Origin: Roseospira goensis | GTDB taxonomy: Bacteria; Pseudomonadota; Alphaproteobacteria; Rhodospirillales; Rhodospirillaceae | Direction of reading: 5' to 3' | DNA: 61,082 nt | Assembly: GCF_014197795.1 (NCBI RefSeq) | Contig: NZ_JACIGI010000022.1 | Location: 1 to 61,082, forward strand | Part shown: positions 47,133 to 56,596 of the stretch, piece by piece | How the letters are laid out: each line of letters starts with the position of its first letter | Numbering within the stretch: the first letter of the stretch is position 1 | Made by a program: the position numbers and the translations under genes | Notes under the pieces: generated by a model | The model's database searches: none | What the model was told of the DNA's origin: nothing | What the model saw: the letters and a program-made list of their open reading frames with translations, nothing else

Positions 47133-48541
47133 CCACGATGGAGACCCGTCGGACCAAAGCCCTCACCATCGACCCGCTGAAGGTGTCGCCGCCGCTGGGT
47201 GCTGCGCTGGCGCTGCTGGGGGTGGAGCGCGGCCTGCCGCTGCTGCACGGCGCCCAGGGGTGCACGGCGTTCGCCCTGGTGCTGCTGGTGCGGCACTTCC
47301 GCGAGGCCATCCCGTTGCAGACCACGGCCCTGGGGGAGATCGAGACCATCCTGGGCGGGGCCGACAACCTGGAGGCCGCCATCCGCACCATTTGCAGCAA
47401 GTCCAAACCGGCGGTGCTGGGGGTCTGTCCGACCGCCCTGACCGATACCCGAAGCGAGGATCTGGCGGCCGACCTCAAGGGCATCGCCACCCGACTGGGG
47501 CCGGAGCTGGGCGAGACCCTGCTGGTGCACGCGCCCGCGCCCGATTTCGTCGGCGGCCTTCAGGAGGGCTGGGCGGCGGCGGTGCAGGGCATCGTCGATG
47601 CGGCGGCGCGCCCGCGCCCGCGGCGGTCCGGGCATGTGGTCGTGCTGGCGGGCGCCCATCTGACGGTCGGCGACCTCGACGCGCTGCGCGATCTGATCGA
47701 AGCGTTTGGTCTCACCTGCACCCTGCTGCCCGACCTGTCGGATGCGCTCGACGGCCATATCCCCGACACCTGGAGCCCGGTCAGCCTGGGTGGCACGCCG
47801 CGCGCCGCGCTGGACGACCTGGGCGCGGCCGAAGCCGTGCTGGCCGTGGGGGCGCACATGGCGCCGGCGGCGGCGCTGCTGGAGGCCCGCACCGGCGTGC
47901 CGGCGACGGTGATGGACACCGCGACCGGGCTGCGCGCCGCCGACCGGCTGGTGGCGTGGCTGTCGCGCCTGGCCGGCCGCCGCGCCCCGGCCGGGGTGCG
48001 GCGCGACCGCTCCCGGCTGCTCGATGCCCTGATCGACGCCCATTTCGCCGCCGTCGGCCAGCGGGTGGCGGTGGCGGCCGAACCGGATCTGCTGCGCGCC
48101 CTGGTGACCCTGGTCACGGATCTGGGCTGTCGGGTGCCGGTGGCGGTGACCACCACCCGGGCGCCGGGGCTGGATGGACTGCCGGTGGAGCGCCTGCTGG
48201 TCGGCGACCTGGACGACCTGGAGACCGCCGCCCACGCGGCCGGCGGGGTCGATCTGGTGATCGGGCCGTCGCCCGCCCAAAGGGCCGCCCAGGCCCTGGG
48301 CGCGCCGCTCTTGCGCGCCGGGTTTCCGCAGCTCGACCGCGTCGGCAGCCAGCACGTCGTGTCCGTCGGCTACCGCGGCAGCCGCGACCTGGCCTTTGCC
48401 GTCGCCAACGCCCTCACCGACGCCGTCCACCGCGAGGGTCCCGCCCATGCTGATCCCCGTGCCCCCGTGCCCCTTTGCCAGGGCCAGCCGTCCGCGCAGG
48501 AGAGTGACCATGAGGCCGGCTCGCCGTCTGCGGCTCGTTGA
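47129..48541 (+). CDS. nifN: Nitrogenase FeMo-cofactor scaffold protein NifN
   Basis: NifK-like partner of NifE. Diagnostic are IDPLKVSPPLGAALALLGVERGLPLLHGAQGCTAFALVLLVRHFREAIPLQTTALGEIETILGGADNLEAAIRTI. Cys in HGAQGC is the expected cluster ligand. 470 aa. Its last 32 bases overlap nifX, whose frame starts inside nifN, so the final ten residues may be variable. Confidence 0.95.
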   Translation: MTTMETRRTKALTIDPLKVSPPLGAALALLGVERGLPLLHGAQGCTAFALVLLVRHFREAIPLQTTALGEIETILGGADNLEAAIRTICSKSKPAVLGVCPTALTDTRSEDLAADLKGIATRLGPELGETLLVHAPAPDFVGGLQEGWAAAVQGIVDAAARPRPRRSGHVVVLAGAHLTVGDLDALRDLIEAFGLTCTLLPDLSDALDGHIPDTWSPVSLGGTPRAALDDLGAAEAVLAVGAHMAPAAALLEARTGVPATVMDTATGLRAADRLVAWLSRLAGRRAPAGVRRDRSRLLDALIDAHFAAVGQRVAVAAEPDLLRALVTLVTDLGCRVPVAVTTTRAPGLDGLPVERLLVGDLDDLETAAHAAGGVDLVIGPSPAQRAAQALGAPLLRAGFPQLDRVGSQHVVSVGYRGSRDLAFAVANALTDAVHREGPAHADPRAPVPLCQGQPSAQESDHEAGSPSAAR

Positions 48542-49028
48542 CACCGGCGGCGGCGCGCACGCCGCGCCCCCACCCCCGACCGAGGAGGTCCCGACCGTGA
48601 AAGTCGCCCTCGCCACCCAGGACATGTTCGCCGTGAACGCCCACTTCGCCGGGGCGCGGACCCTGGCCATCTACGACGTCACCCCGGCCGGCTGGTCGCT
48701 GGTCGAGGCGGTGCAGTTCGACGACGCCAGCGCCGAGGACGGCGCCGGGCACGACGATGATCGGGTGGCACCACGCGTCGCCGCGCTGGACGGCTGCACG
48801 CTGCTGTTCGTGCGGGCCATCGGCGGGCCGGCCGCGGCGCGGGTCGTGGGCGCGCGCGTGCATCCCATCAAGCTGCCCGACGACGCCCCCCTGGAGCAGG
48901 TCTTGCAGCGGGTGCGGACCATGCTGAACGGCACCCCGCCGCCGTGGCTGCGCAAGGCCATGGGGGGCGAGGGCGGGCGGCGCCCGGCCTTCCTCGATGA
49001 GGACGCCGAGACCGGCGCGGAGGCCTGA
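48510..49028 (+). CDS. nifX: Nitrogen fixation protein NifX
   Basis: It binds NifB-co and carries cofactor intermediates between scaffold proteins. After a basic start (MRPARRLRLVDTGGG), the NifX/NafY fold begins with VKVALATQDMFAVNAHFAGARTLAIYDV and ends with QVLQRVRTMLNGTPPPWLRKAM. The ATG at 48510 follows AGGAGA and lies inside nifN; a longer frame exists upstream but is proline-rich. 172 aa, slightly longer than usual because of the tail. The gene order nifE-N-X is standard. Confidence 0.92.
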   Translation: MRPARRLRLVDTGGGAHAAPPPPTEEVPTVKVALATQDMFAVNAHFAGARTLAIYDVTPAGWSLVEAVQFDDASAEDGAGHDDDRVAPRVAALDGCTLLFVRAIGGPAAARVVGARVHPIKLPDDAPLEQVLQRVRTMLNGTPPPWLRKAMGGEGGRRPAFLDEDAETGAEA

Positions 49029-49031
49029 GCG

Positions 49032-49523
49032 ATGACGGCGCTTGCCCGCAAGATGGCCGCCCGCACTCTGGCGCCCGAACCGGCGTGGCCCGCCGACCCG
49101 GTGTTTCTGCCCGAACTGGCGGCGCTGATCCGGGCCGGCGACTGCTGCGGCCTGTGGGAGGGCAAGAGTGACGCCCGCCTGCTCGGTGGTTACGTGGTCA
49201 CGCGCGACCAGCGGCGCGCCATTCCCATCCTCGGTGAGCCGGACCCGCGCGTGCTGCGCCGCCTGCACACGTACTACCAGGCCGTCGGCACCGCCATCGG
49301 GCGCCATACCGGCCATGTGGCGACGCCGCTGGTGGACCTCTCGGACGAGGGCTTCGGCCGCGTCGTGCTGATCGCCGGGCGGTTGGTGGCCGTGGCCCGG
49401 CCGCTGCGCGACGTACACCGCTTCGGCTTCGACGATCTGGCGGCCCTGGATGCCGCCGGGGCCGCCCTGGTCGAGGAGGGGGCGGCCATGATCGCCGGCC
49501 ACCCCGCCCTGGTGGCGGCGTGA
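49032..49523 (+). CDS. NifX-associated protein (DUF269), 163 aa
   Basis: This family lies directly after nifX in most diazotrophs. Family features are FLPELAALIRAGDCCGLWEGKSDARLL and VTRDQRRAIPILGEPDPRVLRRLHTYYQAVGTAI. Its biochemical job is not established; a role in cofactor handling is inferred from its constant position. Starts 3 bp after nifX. Confidence 0.93.
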   Translation: MTALARKMAARTLAPEPAWPADPVFLPELAALIRAGDCCGLWEGKSDARLLGGYVVTRDQRRAIPILGEPDPRVLRRLHTYYQAVGTAIGRHTGHVATPLVDLSDEGFGRVVLIAGRLVAVARPLRDVHRFGFDDLAALDAAGAALVEEGAAMIAGHPALVAA

Positions 49524-49552
49524 TCCCAACCCTGACTCGAAAGGAGACCATC

Positions 49553-49855
49553 ATGTCGGTCCGGACCTTCGCGACCCGCGACGGGCGCCCCTGGGTGCCG
49601 TCCTACCTGGAGGCCATCGACCCCGACGTCTGTATCGGTTGCGGTCGCTGCGTGAAGGTCTGTGCCCGCGATGTCATCGCGCTGCGCGGTGTGACCGAGG
49701 ACGGGGACCTGTGCGATCCCTTCGACGACGACGAGGAGATCGAGCGCAAGATCTCGGTTCTGGTGGCCGCCGGCGACTGTGTCGGCTGCGGGTCCTGCGC
49801 CACGGTGTGCGGGACCGGCGCCCAGCACCACGCGCCGGTCGAGGAGGCGGCGTAG
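49553..49855 (+). CDS. fdxB: Nif-specific ferredoxin III
   Basis: A 100-aa bacterial 2[4Fe-4S] ferredoxin. The cluster motifs are CIGCGRCVKVC and CVGCGSCATVC, separated by a longer insert (GVTEDGDLCDPFDDDEEIERK) typical of FdxB. It donates electrons within nitrogen fixation or cofactor synthesis. The start MSVRTFATRDGRPWVP at 49553 follows AAGGAGA; the frame is open a little further upstream. Confidence 0.93.
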   Translation: MSVRTFATRDGRPWVPSYLEAIDPDVCIGCGRCVKVCARDVIALRGVTEDGDLCDPFDDDEEIERKISVLVAAGDCVGCGSCATVCGTGAQHHAPVEEAA

Positions 49856-49888
49856 CCGGCAAGGACCCAGCGACCCGGGGAGGGGGCG

Positions 49889-50536
49889 ATGGCCGAGGAC
49901 CTGTACACCCATCTGATGGACGGCCCGACGGCGGAGTCTGGTCCGGACCCGTTCGACCGCCACGTGCTGGCGGCGGCGATCGCGTCCGGCTGCCTGCCGC
50001 CGCACCGGGCGTTGACGGAGTCCCTGGCGCTGTCGCCCTGTGATCTGGCGCGCCTGATCGCCACCGTGTTCCCGCATGCCGGCGCCCTGCTGGACTGGCA
50101 GCCGCCCTGGCCCGGACCGCGCGACGACGAGCCCGAGGAGCCGGCCCTGCGCGCCCTGCTGTACGACAACCGCACGCCCGGCGGCGATCCCGACTTGGCG
50201 CGCTGGCTGGCGCGCATCATCGCCCGCCGGTCTTTGGGCGACCGCCATCTCTGGGAGGACCTGGGGCTCGGCGCGCGGGCCGACCTGAGCCGCCTCATGG
50301 CCCGCCATTTCGGGCCGCTGTCGGAGCGGAATCAAGGCATGCGCTGGAAGAAGTTCTTCTACCGCAGCCTGTGCGAGCAGGAGGGGGTCCTGCTCTGCAA
50401 GGCTCCCAACTGCGAGGTCTGCGAGGACTACGCGCTCTGCTTCGCGCCGGAGGAGGCGATCGCCGGAGCCGGCGTCCTGTTCGGGCCGGCCCGCACCCCG
50501 GCCGGCGGCGCTCTGGCGGGGGATGGCGCGCGATAG
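49889..50536 (+). CDS. nifQ: Molybdenum-processing protein NifQ
   Basis: NifQ delivers molybdenum for FeMo-co as a Mo-Fe-S cluster. The diagnostic C-x4-C-x2-C-x5-C is seen in CKAPNCEVCEDYALC, preceded by RWKKFFYRSLCEQEG. 215 aa. It ends the nif operon; its TAG stop is the first triplet of repeat copy C, which may serve as the operon's transcript end. Confidence 0.94.
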   Translation: MAEDLYTHLMDGPTAESGPDPFDRHVLAAAIASGCLPPHRALTESLALSPCDLARLIATVFPHAGALLDWQPPWPGPRDDEPEEPALRALLYDNRTPGGDPDLARWLARIIARRSLGDRHLWEDLGLGARADLSRLMARHFGPLSERNQGMRWKKFFYRSLCEQEGVLLCKAPNCEVCEDYALCFAPEEAIAGAGVLFGPARTPAGGALAGDGAR

Positions 50537-50626
50537 CGGAGATCGCGATCACTGGATGAGTCGCGGCCTATGATTGTGGCACGCCGAGATCGCGTCGCGA
50601 GTCCGGTTTGTCGCAATCGGCTGTAG
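50534..50626 (+). repeat. Dispersed stop-codon-linked palindromic repeat, copy C
   Basis: It starts at the nifQ stop: TAGCGGAGATCGCGATCA, then ATGAGT and CGGCC, then GGCACGCCGAGATCGCGTC and GCGAGTCCGGTTTGTCGCAA, ending TCGG. The most diverged copy, with a weakened stem. Confidence 0.75.
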
Positions 50627-50782
50627 CGGGGCGGTCCGGTCGCCGGCGCGCGGCACGACCGCGGCGTGCGCGCCTGCGTGGACAAGCTGCGAAAAATCGA
50701 ACAAGACACCGGGCAACAACTCCCATATGGTTCTCGGCGTCACGGGGCGGTTTCGACCGGGGTCTTGTTCAGGTTCATTAAA

Positions 50783-52078
50783 GTGTTGAAACAAAACGAA
50801 AAAGGGGCCTGGCAGGGGGCCTTGCCCTGGGTCATGTGGGGTCTGGGCGCGCTGTTCTACTGTTACGGCTTCTTCCAGCGTACCGCGCCCAGCGTGATGG
50901 TCGACGAGTTGATGCGCGAGTTTGCCGTCGGCGCCGCGCTGACGGGCACGCTGTCGGGCCTGTACTTCTACACCTATGCCGGCATTCAGATTCCCGTGGG
51001 CCTGATCCTGGACCGGTTCGGGCCGCGCCGGGTGCTGGCCGTGGCCTGTGCCCTGGCGGGCGCCGGCAGCCTTCTGTTCGCGCTCGCCGAGTCGCTCATG
51101 GTGGCCTACGCCGGGCGCCTGATGATCGGCGGTGCCGTGGCGTTCACCTGGGTGGGCGCGCTGCTCATCATCACGCGCTGGTTCCCGCCGCATCGGTTCG
51201 CAATGGTCTCCGGCCTGACGCTGGCCCTCGGCATGGCCGGCGGCGTCGGTGGCCAGGCGCCGCTGGCGCTGCTGATCGGCGAGATCGGCTGGCGCGGTGC
51301 GCTGACCACGGCGGCGGCCCTGGCGCTCGTGCTGGCGGCGCTGATCGCGCTGCTGGTGCGCGACCGGGGACCGTTCTCGCCGCCGCTCCCGGCGCCGGGG
51401 TCGGCCGCGGCGGACGCGCCGCGGCCGTCGCTGGGGCGCGGCCTGGCCCGGGTGGTGCGCAACCCGCAGACCTGGATCGTCGGCCTCTATGGGGCGGCGC
51501 TGACCTCGCCGATGCTGTCCTTCGCCGGCCTGTGGGGCGTGCCGTACCTGCAACGCCTGTACGACGTGGAGCGCGAGGTCGCGGCGCTGGCCACCTCGGG
51601 CATGATGATCGGATGGGCCGTGGGCGCGCCGGCCATGGGGTGGCTGTCGGATCGCTGGCGGCGCCGGCGGCGGGTGATGCTGATCGCTTCGGGCGGCTCG
51701 CTGGCGACCCTGGCCGCGGCGCTGTACGCGCCCGGCCTGCCGTTCGAGGCGGTGGCTGCGCTGATGGTGCTGAACGGCGTGGTCGGCGGTGGCATGGTGC
51801 TGTGTTTCGCCACCGGTCGCGAGCACAACCCGGCCTGGGCCGCGGGGGCGGCGCTGGGTGTCGTCAACATGCTGGCGATGGCGGCGGGCGCGGTGTTCCA
51901 GCCGCTGCTGGGATGGTTGCTGGACCGGGCTTGGGACGGCACCATGGAGGCGGGGCGTCCGGTCTACTCGGTCGAGGCGTTCCAGAGCGCCGTCTGGGTG
52001 CTCGTGGGGATGCAGGGGGTCGCCCTGGTGGCCGCCGTGCTGACGCGCGAGACCCGCTGCCGCCAGCGAGAGGACTGA
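50783..52078 (+). CDS. MFS transporter, about 431 aa
   Basis: Twelve hydrophobic helices and the MFS signature GLILDRFGPRRVLA after helix 2 and GWLSDRWRRRRRVM after helix 8. The front ALPWVMWGLGALFYCYGFFQRTAPSVMVDELMREFAVGA resembles a group of bacterial MFS proteins whose substrates are not known. The start is uncertain: GTG at 50783 gives a normal short N-terminus, but the frame is open from GTG 50666. No strong ribosome site was found. Confidence 0.85.
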   Translation: MLKQNEKGAWQGALPWVMWGLGALFYCYGFFQRTAPSVMVDELMREFAVGAALTGTLSGLYFYTYAGIQIPVGLILDRFGPRRVLAVACALAGAGSLLFALAESLMVAYAGRLMIGGAVAFTWVGALLIITRWFPPHRFAMVSGLTLALGMAGGVGGQAPLALLIGEIGWRGALTTAAALALVLAALIALLVRDRGPFSPPLPAPGSAAADAPRPSLGRGLARVVRNPQTWIVGLYGAALTSPMLSFAGLWGVPYLQRLYDVEREVAALATSGMMIGWAVGAPAMGWLSDRWRRRRRVMLIASGGSLATLAAALYAPGLPFEAVAALMVLNGVVGGGMVLCFATGREHNPAWAAGAALGVVNMLAMAAGAVFQPLLGWLLDRAWDGTMEAGRPVYSVEAFQSAVWVLVGMQGVALVAAVLTRETRCRQRED

Positions 52079-52088
52079 GACCGCGAGG

Positions 52089-52934
52089 ATGGACGCCAGA
52101 CCGCCGTCCCCCCAGGATTCGGCCGTCCCCGACGACCACGCCGCCGCCCACCCCGGCGCCCACCCCACGGCGCCGGAGCCGCCGCTTGACCTGGCCCTGT
52201 GGACGCTGCGGCCGGACGCCGACGGCCAGCCCGATCTGGGCGCTCTGCGCGGGCACCTGTCCGAGAACGAGTGGGCCCGGGTCTCGTCGTTTCGCGACCC
52301 GGATCACGCCTGGTCGAGCGCGGCCACCCGCGCCCTGTTGCGGGTCATGCTGAGCCGGTTCCATGGCGCCGATCCGCTGGCGTGGCACTTCGTCACGGAA
52401 CCGGGCGGGCGCCCGCACGTGGACATGACGCGCACGCCACACGCCCTGTCCCCGGAGACCCGGCCGCGCTTCAGCCTGAGCCACACCCGTGGCCTGGCGG
52501 CCTGCGCGGTCAGCCTGGGACCCTGGCCGGAGGGGGCGGACCTGGGGGTCGACGCGGAGTGGACGGCACGCAGCCTGCCGGCCGGCCGGCTGGCCCGCCG
52601 GTTCTTCCATGCTGACGAGGCATCGGCGCTGGAGGCCGTGCCGCGCGGGCCGCGCCGGGAGTCCCTGTTTTTCACGCTGTGGACACGCAAGGAGGCGGTT
52701 CTGAAGGCGCTTGGCCTCGGCATCGCCAACAATCTGGGGCTGTACTCCTGCGTCGGAGAACCGGCCCACCTTGCCGGGTCGGCCGCCCTGGTCGGCGATC
52801 CCGACTGCTGGCAACTGGGCAGCGAGGATGCCACCCCCGTGCACCGCCTGTCGTGGGCCGTCCGGCTGCCGGGCCACCGCCGCGCCGGCCGCGTCCGGTT
52901 GACGCGGCGCGACGCGGTGGGCTGGGCGCTCTGA
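52089..52934 (+). CDS. Sfp-type 4'-phosphopantetheinyl transferase, 281 aa
   Basis: It would load carrier proteins of polyketide, nonribosomal peptide or similar systems with phosphopantetheine. Motifs in order: RALLRVMLSRF, GRPHVDM, FSLSHTRGLAACAVS, LGVDAEW (metal-binding D and E) and ESLFFTLWTRKEAVLKALG. The first 35 residues are Pro/His/Ala-rich and variable. It follows the MFS gene by 10 bp and may be cotranscribed. No synthase genes are in the window, so its carrier is unknown. Confidence 0.9.
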   Translation: MDARPPSPQDSAVPDDHAAAHPGAHPTAPEPPLDLALWTLRPDADGQPDLGALRGHLSENEWARVSSFRDPDHAWSSAATRALLRVMLSRFHGADPLAWHFVTEPGGRPHVDMTRTPHALSPETRPRFSLSHTRGLAACAVSLGPWPEGADLGVDAEWTARSLPAGRLARRFFHADEASALEAVPRGPRRESLFFTLWTRKEAVLKALGLGIANNLGLYSCVGEPAHLAGSAALVGDPDCWQLGSEDATPVHRLSWAVRLPGHRRAGRVRLTRRDAVGWAL

Positions 52935-52951
52935 CCGGCCGGCGAGGGCGG

Positions 52952-53242
52952 TTACGATTGGGCCTGAAGGAGATCGTCGACGACCGCCCGGGCCTTGTCG
53001 GTGCCCTCGCCGGCGGGGTCCATATTGGTGTCGATCCAGGCGTGGACCGCCGTGGGGTCGACGGGGGTCACCTTGAGCTGGGCCGCAGCCACCGCCTTCA
53101 GCGCCATGATCGTGGCGGCCAGGTCGTCCAGGGCGCTGAGCATCTGGGTCGACTGTTCGGTGGTCATGTCGCCCATGCGGCGGACGTCGCCGGCCACCTT
53201 GTGGACCAGTTCGGCCACCTGCTGCATTGCGAGATCGGACAT
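52952..53242 (-). CDS. Hypothetical protein, 96 aa, helical
   Basis: No family recognised. MSDLAMQQVAELVHKVAGDVRRMGDMTTEQSTQMLSALDDLAATIMALKAVAAAQL is strongly helical with heptad-like hydrophobics, suggesting a small coiled-coil or four-helix protein; the C-terminus is acidic. The start at 53242 is chosen because the upstream extension is low-complexity. It converges on the phosphopantetheinyl transferase gene. Confidence 0.6.
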   Translation of the reverse strand: MSDLAMQQVAELVHKVAGDVRRMGDMTTEQSTQMLSALDDLAATIMALKAVAAAQLKVTPVDPTAVHAWIDTNMDPAGEGTDKARAVVDDLLQAQS

Positions 53243-53474
53243 CGTCTTCGGTCTCCCTGAGGTACACGTTGCCGGCGCGACCGGCGGGCTGGGTGATCGG
53301 CTCTTGGGCGGCCCGGACGCCACTCTGGTCTCGACGGCCGCCACCATACCGGCGGGGACGGGGGCCAGGCAAACGGCATCGTTTGCGTCGCCGGTCTCGT
53401 CATCGTCTCGCCGACCATCCATTGGCGCGACACCGTCGCGCGGGCCGATGAGCGGTGATCAGTGGGCCATCCTC

Positions 53475-53489
53475 TGGCATACAGGTTGC
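53475..53489 (+). promoter_or_regulatory. Sigma-54-like promoter sequence upstream of cysD
   Basis: TGGCATACAGGTTGC matches TGGCAYRNNNNTTGC in full; the next base is C where W is preferred. No NifA-type UAS was found nearby, so this is tentative. Confidence 0.35.
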
Positions 53490-53495
53490 CAAAGT

Positions 53496-53523
53496 GTTGC
53501 CGGCACGGTGTTACCGGCACGGT
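53496..53523. repeat. 14-bp tandem repeat upstream of cysD
   Basis: GTTGCCGGCACGGT and GTTACCGGCACGGT in tandem, one difference, directly downstream of the sigma-54-like sequence. Confidence 0.8.
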
Positions 53524-53666
53524 GTTGTTGGCCCGCCGAGACGGCATGGGGGCGCGATTCTGCATTGCATCGGCCGGCCCGATTCCACACATAACGGCCG
53601 TCCTCCGTTTTCGGTTCTCCCCGTGCGCCGTCCCGCCCGTCCCCGTTCCCCCAGGCCGGAGTGCCC

Positions 53667-54581
53667 ATGTCCAGCACCGCCGCGCGTCTGTCGCACCTGC
53701 AACGTCTCGAAGCCGAGAGCATCCACATCATCCGGGAGGTGGTGGCGGAATTCCGCAAGCCGGTGATGCTCTACTCCATCGGCAAGGACTCCTCGGTGAT
53801 GCTGCATCTGGCGCGCAAGGCGTTCGCGCCCGGGCCGCTGCCGTTTCCCCTGATGCACATCGACACCACGTGGAAGTTCCACGAGATGATCGCCTTCCGC
53901 GATGCCACCGCCCGGGACCTGGGGCTGGAGCTGCTGGTGCATACCAACCCGGACGGCCTGCGCGACGGGGTCAATCCGATCACCCATGGGTCGTCGGTGC
54001 ACACCGACGTCATGAAGACCCAGGCGCTCAAGCAGGCGCTGACCAAGCACGGCTTCGACGCCGCGTTCGGCGGCGCCCGGCGCGACGAGGAGGCCAGCCG
54101 CGCCAAGGAGCGCGTGTTCTCCTTCCGCACCGCCACCCACCAGTGGGATCCGCGCAATCAGCGCCCGGAACTGTGGTCGATCTACAACGGCCGCATCACG
54201 ACCGGCGAGAGCATCCGCGCCTTTCCCTTGTCCAACTGGACCGAGCTGGACGTCTGGCAGTACATCCTGCAGGAGGATATTCCGGTCGTCCCACTGTACT
54301 TCGCCAAGCCGCGCCCGGTGATCCGCTTCAACGGCATGTGGGTGATGGTCGATGATGACCGGCTGCCCATTCCGGAAGGGACGCAGCCGGAGATGAAGCG
54401 CGTGCGCTTCCGCACCCTGGGGTGCTACCCGCTGACCGGGGCGGTGGAGAGCTCCGCGACCACGGTGGCCGAGGTGGTCGCCGAGATGCTCAATTCGCGC
54501 ACCTCGGAGCGCGCCGGCCGTGCCATCGACCATGACCAGGCCGGGTCCATGGAACTCAAGAAGCGGGACGGGTACTTCTGA
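53667..54581 (+). CDS. cysD: Sulfate adenylyltransferase subunit 2
   Basis: ATP sulfurylase catalytic subunit, making adenosine phosphosulfate from sulfate and ATP. The PP-loop [14 protein letters not shown] is at about residue 36; also seen are [36 protein letters not shown] and the C-terminal [23 protein letters not shown]. 304 aa from ATG 53667. Stop and cysN start overlap (TGATG). Confidence 0.96.
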   Translation: MSSTAARLSHLQRLEAESIHIIREVVAEFRKPVMLYSIGKDSSVMLHLARKAFAPGPLPFPLMHIDTTWKFHEMIAFRDATARDLGLELLVHTNPDGLRDGVNPITHGSSVHTDVMKTQALKQALTKHGFDAAFGGARRDEEASRAKERVFSFRTATHQWDPRNQRPELWSIYNGRITTGESIRAFPLSNWTELDVWQYILQEDIPVVPLYFAKPRPVIRFNGMWVMVDDDRLPIPEGTQPEMKRVRFRTLGCYPLTGAVESSATTVAEVVAEMLNSRTSERAGRAIDHDQAGSMELKKRDGYF

Positions 54582-56491
54582 TGGCCGACGACGGACGCCT
54601 TTTCGACGCCGCCGCCACCGAGGCGGTCCTCTCCGGCCGCCGCGGCCAGCGCGACCTGTTGCGGTTCCTGACCTGCGGCAGCGTGGACGACGGCAAGAGC
54701 ACCCTGATCGGGCGTATCCTCTACGATTCCAACCTGATCTTCGAGGACCAGCTCAAGACCCTGGAGCGAGACAGCAAGGCGCGCGGCAACGCCGGCGGGG
54801 CGCTGGACCTGTCGCTGCTGGTGGATGGCCTGCAGGCCGAGCGCGAGCAGGGCATCACCATCGACGTGGCCTGGCGCTATTTCACCACCGACCGGCGCAA
54901 GTTCATCGTCGCCGATACCCCGGGTCACGAGCAGTATACCCGCAACATGGCCACCGGGGCCTCCAACGCGGAACTGGCGGTGCTGCTGGTGGACGCGCGC
55001 CAGGGCGTGCTGGTGCAGACCCGCCGCCACGCCACCATCGCCCGCCTGATGGGCCTGCGCCACGTCGTCCTGGCCATCAACAAGATGGACCTGGTCGCAT
55101 ACGACCGGGACGTTTTCGACGCCATCCGCGCCGACTTCGGCGCCTTCGCCGCCGCCATTGGCCTGCCGGAGCCGGTGTGCATCCCGGTCTCGGCGTTGAT
55201 GGGCGACAACGTGGTCAACCCCAGCGCCGCCACGCCCTGGTACGACGGACCGGCCTTGCTGCCCTACCTGGAGACGGTGGAGGTCGCGCCGGAGAGCCCG
55301 GACGCCGCGTTCCGCTTCCCGGTGCAGTGGGTCAACCGGCCGAACCTGGATTTCCGCGGCTACTGCGGGACCGTGGCCTCGGGCACGGTGCGGCCGGGCG
55401 ACCGCGTGGTGATCGAGCCGTCGGGTCGCGAGACCACAGTGGCGCGCATCGTCGATTTCAACGGCGACCGGGCGCAGGCGGCGGCCGGCGAATCGGTGAC
55501 CCTGACGCTCGCGGACGCGGTGGACGTCGCACGCGGCGACCTGATCGTGCCGGCCGGCGACCGGCCGCAGGTGGCGGACCAGATGGCCGCGCATCTGATC
55601 TGGATGGCCGAAGAGCCGCTGCTGCCGGAGCGCGGCTATCTGATGAAGATCGGCCATACCACGGTCCCGGTGCAGGTCACCGAGATCAAGCATCGCCTGG
55701 ACGTCAACACCCAGAACAAGCTGGCGGCCAAGCGGCTGGAGTTGAACGAGGTGGCGTTCTGCAATCTCTCTCTCGGCCGGCCGGTGCCCTTCGACCCGTA
55801 CGAGGACAACCGCGCCACCGGCGGCTTCATCCTGATCGACCGCACCACCAACCACACCGTGGGGTGTGGCATGATCGCCTTCGGTCTGCGGCGCGCCGGC
55901 AACATCCACTGGCAGGCGCTGGAGGTGGACAAGGCCGCGCGCGCCCACCAGAAGCATCAGAAGCCCGGCGTGTTGTGGTTCACGGGCCTCTCGGGGGCCG
56001 GCAAGTCCACCGTCGCCAACCTCGTCGAGAAACGGCTGATGGCGCTGGGCCATCACAGTTACCTCCTGGACGGGGATAACGTGCGCCACGGCCTGAACCG
56101 CGATCTGGGGTTTACGCCGGAGGACCGGGTGGAGAACATCCGCCGCGTGGCCGAGGTCTCGCGGCTGTTCGTGGATGCCGGCCTGATCGTGCTGGTGTCG
56201 TTCATCTCGCCGTACCGCGCCGAGCGGCGCCTGGCGCGCGAGAAGGTGGCCGACGGCGAGTTCCTGGAGGTGTTCGTGGACGCACCGTTGGCGGTCTGCG
56301 AGGATCGCGATCCCAAGGGCCTGTACCGCAAGGCGCGGGCCGGCGAGATCAAGAACTTCACCGGCATCGACTCCGCCTACGAACCGCCCGAGGCGCCGGA
56401 ACTGCACCTGCGCACCGATCAGGCCAGCCCCGACGATCTGGCCGAAGAGGTGATCCAGGCGCTGCGCGCGCGCGGCCTGCTGCGGGGGTAG
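54581..56491 (+). CDS. cysNC: Bifunctional sulfate adenylyltransferase subunit 1/adenylylsulfate kinase
   Basis: A fusion of the regulatory GTPase of ATP sulfurylase with APS kinase, giving PAPS. GTPase motifs: [31 protein letters not shown] and NKMDLV. From about residue 460 the kinase part has the P-loop [15 protein letters not shown] and [14 protein letters not shown]. 636 aa. The same fusion occurs as NodQ in rhizobia; with no nodulation genes here, cysteine or sulfated-molecule synthesis is more likely. Confidence 0.96.
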   Translation: MADDGRLFDAAATEAVLSGRRGQRDLLRFLTCGSVDDGKSTLIGRILYDSNLIFEDQLKTLERDSKARGNAGGALDLSLLVDGLQAEREQGITIDVAWRYFTTDRRKFIVADTPGHEQYTRNMATGASNAELAVLLVDARQGVLVQTRRHATIARLMGLRHVVLAINKMDLVAYDRDVFDAIRADFGAFAAAIGLPEPVCIPVSALMGDNVVNPSAATPWYDGPALLPYLETVEVAPESPDAAFRFPVQWVNRPNLDFRGYCGTVASGTVRPGDRVVIEPSGRETTVARIVDFNGDRAQAAAGESVTLTLADAVDVARGDLIVPAGDRPQVADQMAAHLIWMAEEPLLPERGYLMKIGHTTVPVQVTEIKHRLDVNTQNKLAAKRLELNEVAFCNLSLGRPVPFDPYEDNRATGGFILIDRTTNHTVGCGMIAFGLRRAGNIHWQALEVDKAARAHQKHQKPGVLWFTGLSGAGKSTVANLVEKRLMALGHHSYLLDGDNVRHGLNRDLGFTPEDRVENIRRVAEVSRLFVDAGLIVLVSFISPYRAERRLAREKVADGEFLEVFVDAPLAVCEDRDPKGLYRKARAGEIKNFTGIDSAYEPPEAPELHLRTDQASPDDLAEEVIQALRARGLLRG

Positions 56492-56596
56492 GCCGGCGTA
56501 GGGCAGGGGCCTCCAGCCGCGGGGGGCGCTTGAAATGGCGGGGCCGTGGCCCAACCTGCACGGGGCGCGCCTGTCCCTTGCCCGGAGACCGCCCCC

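Larger units (their letters stand above)
53243..53666. other. Divergent region upstream of cysD
   Basis: No gene is seen. It contains a sigma-54-like sequence at 53475-53489 and a 14-bp tandem repeat at 53496-53523. A second promoter may also exist but is not clear. Confidence 0.5.

Noticed and set aside
53667-56491. nodP/nodQ nodulation genes
   Set aside because: cysD-cysNC and nodPQ are alike in sequence, but no other nodulation gene or nod box is present; the cys names are safer.
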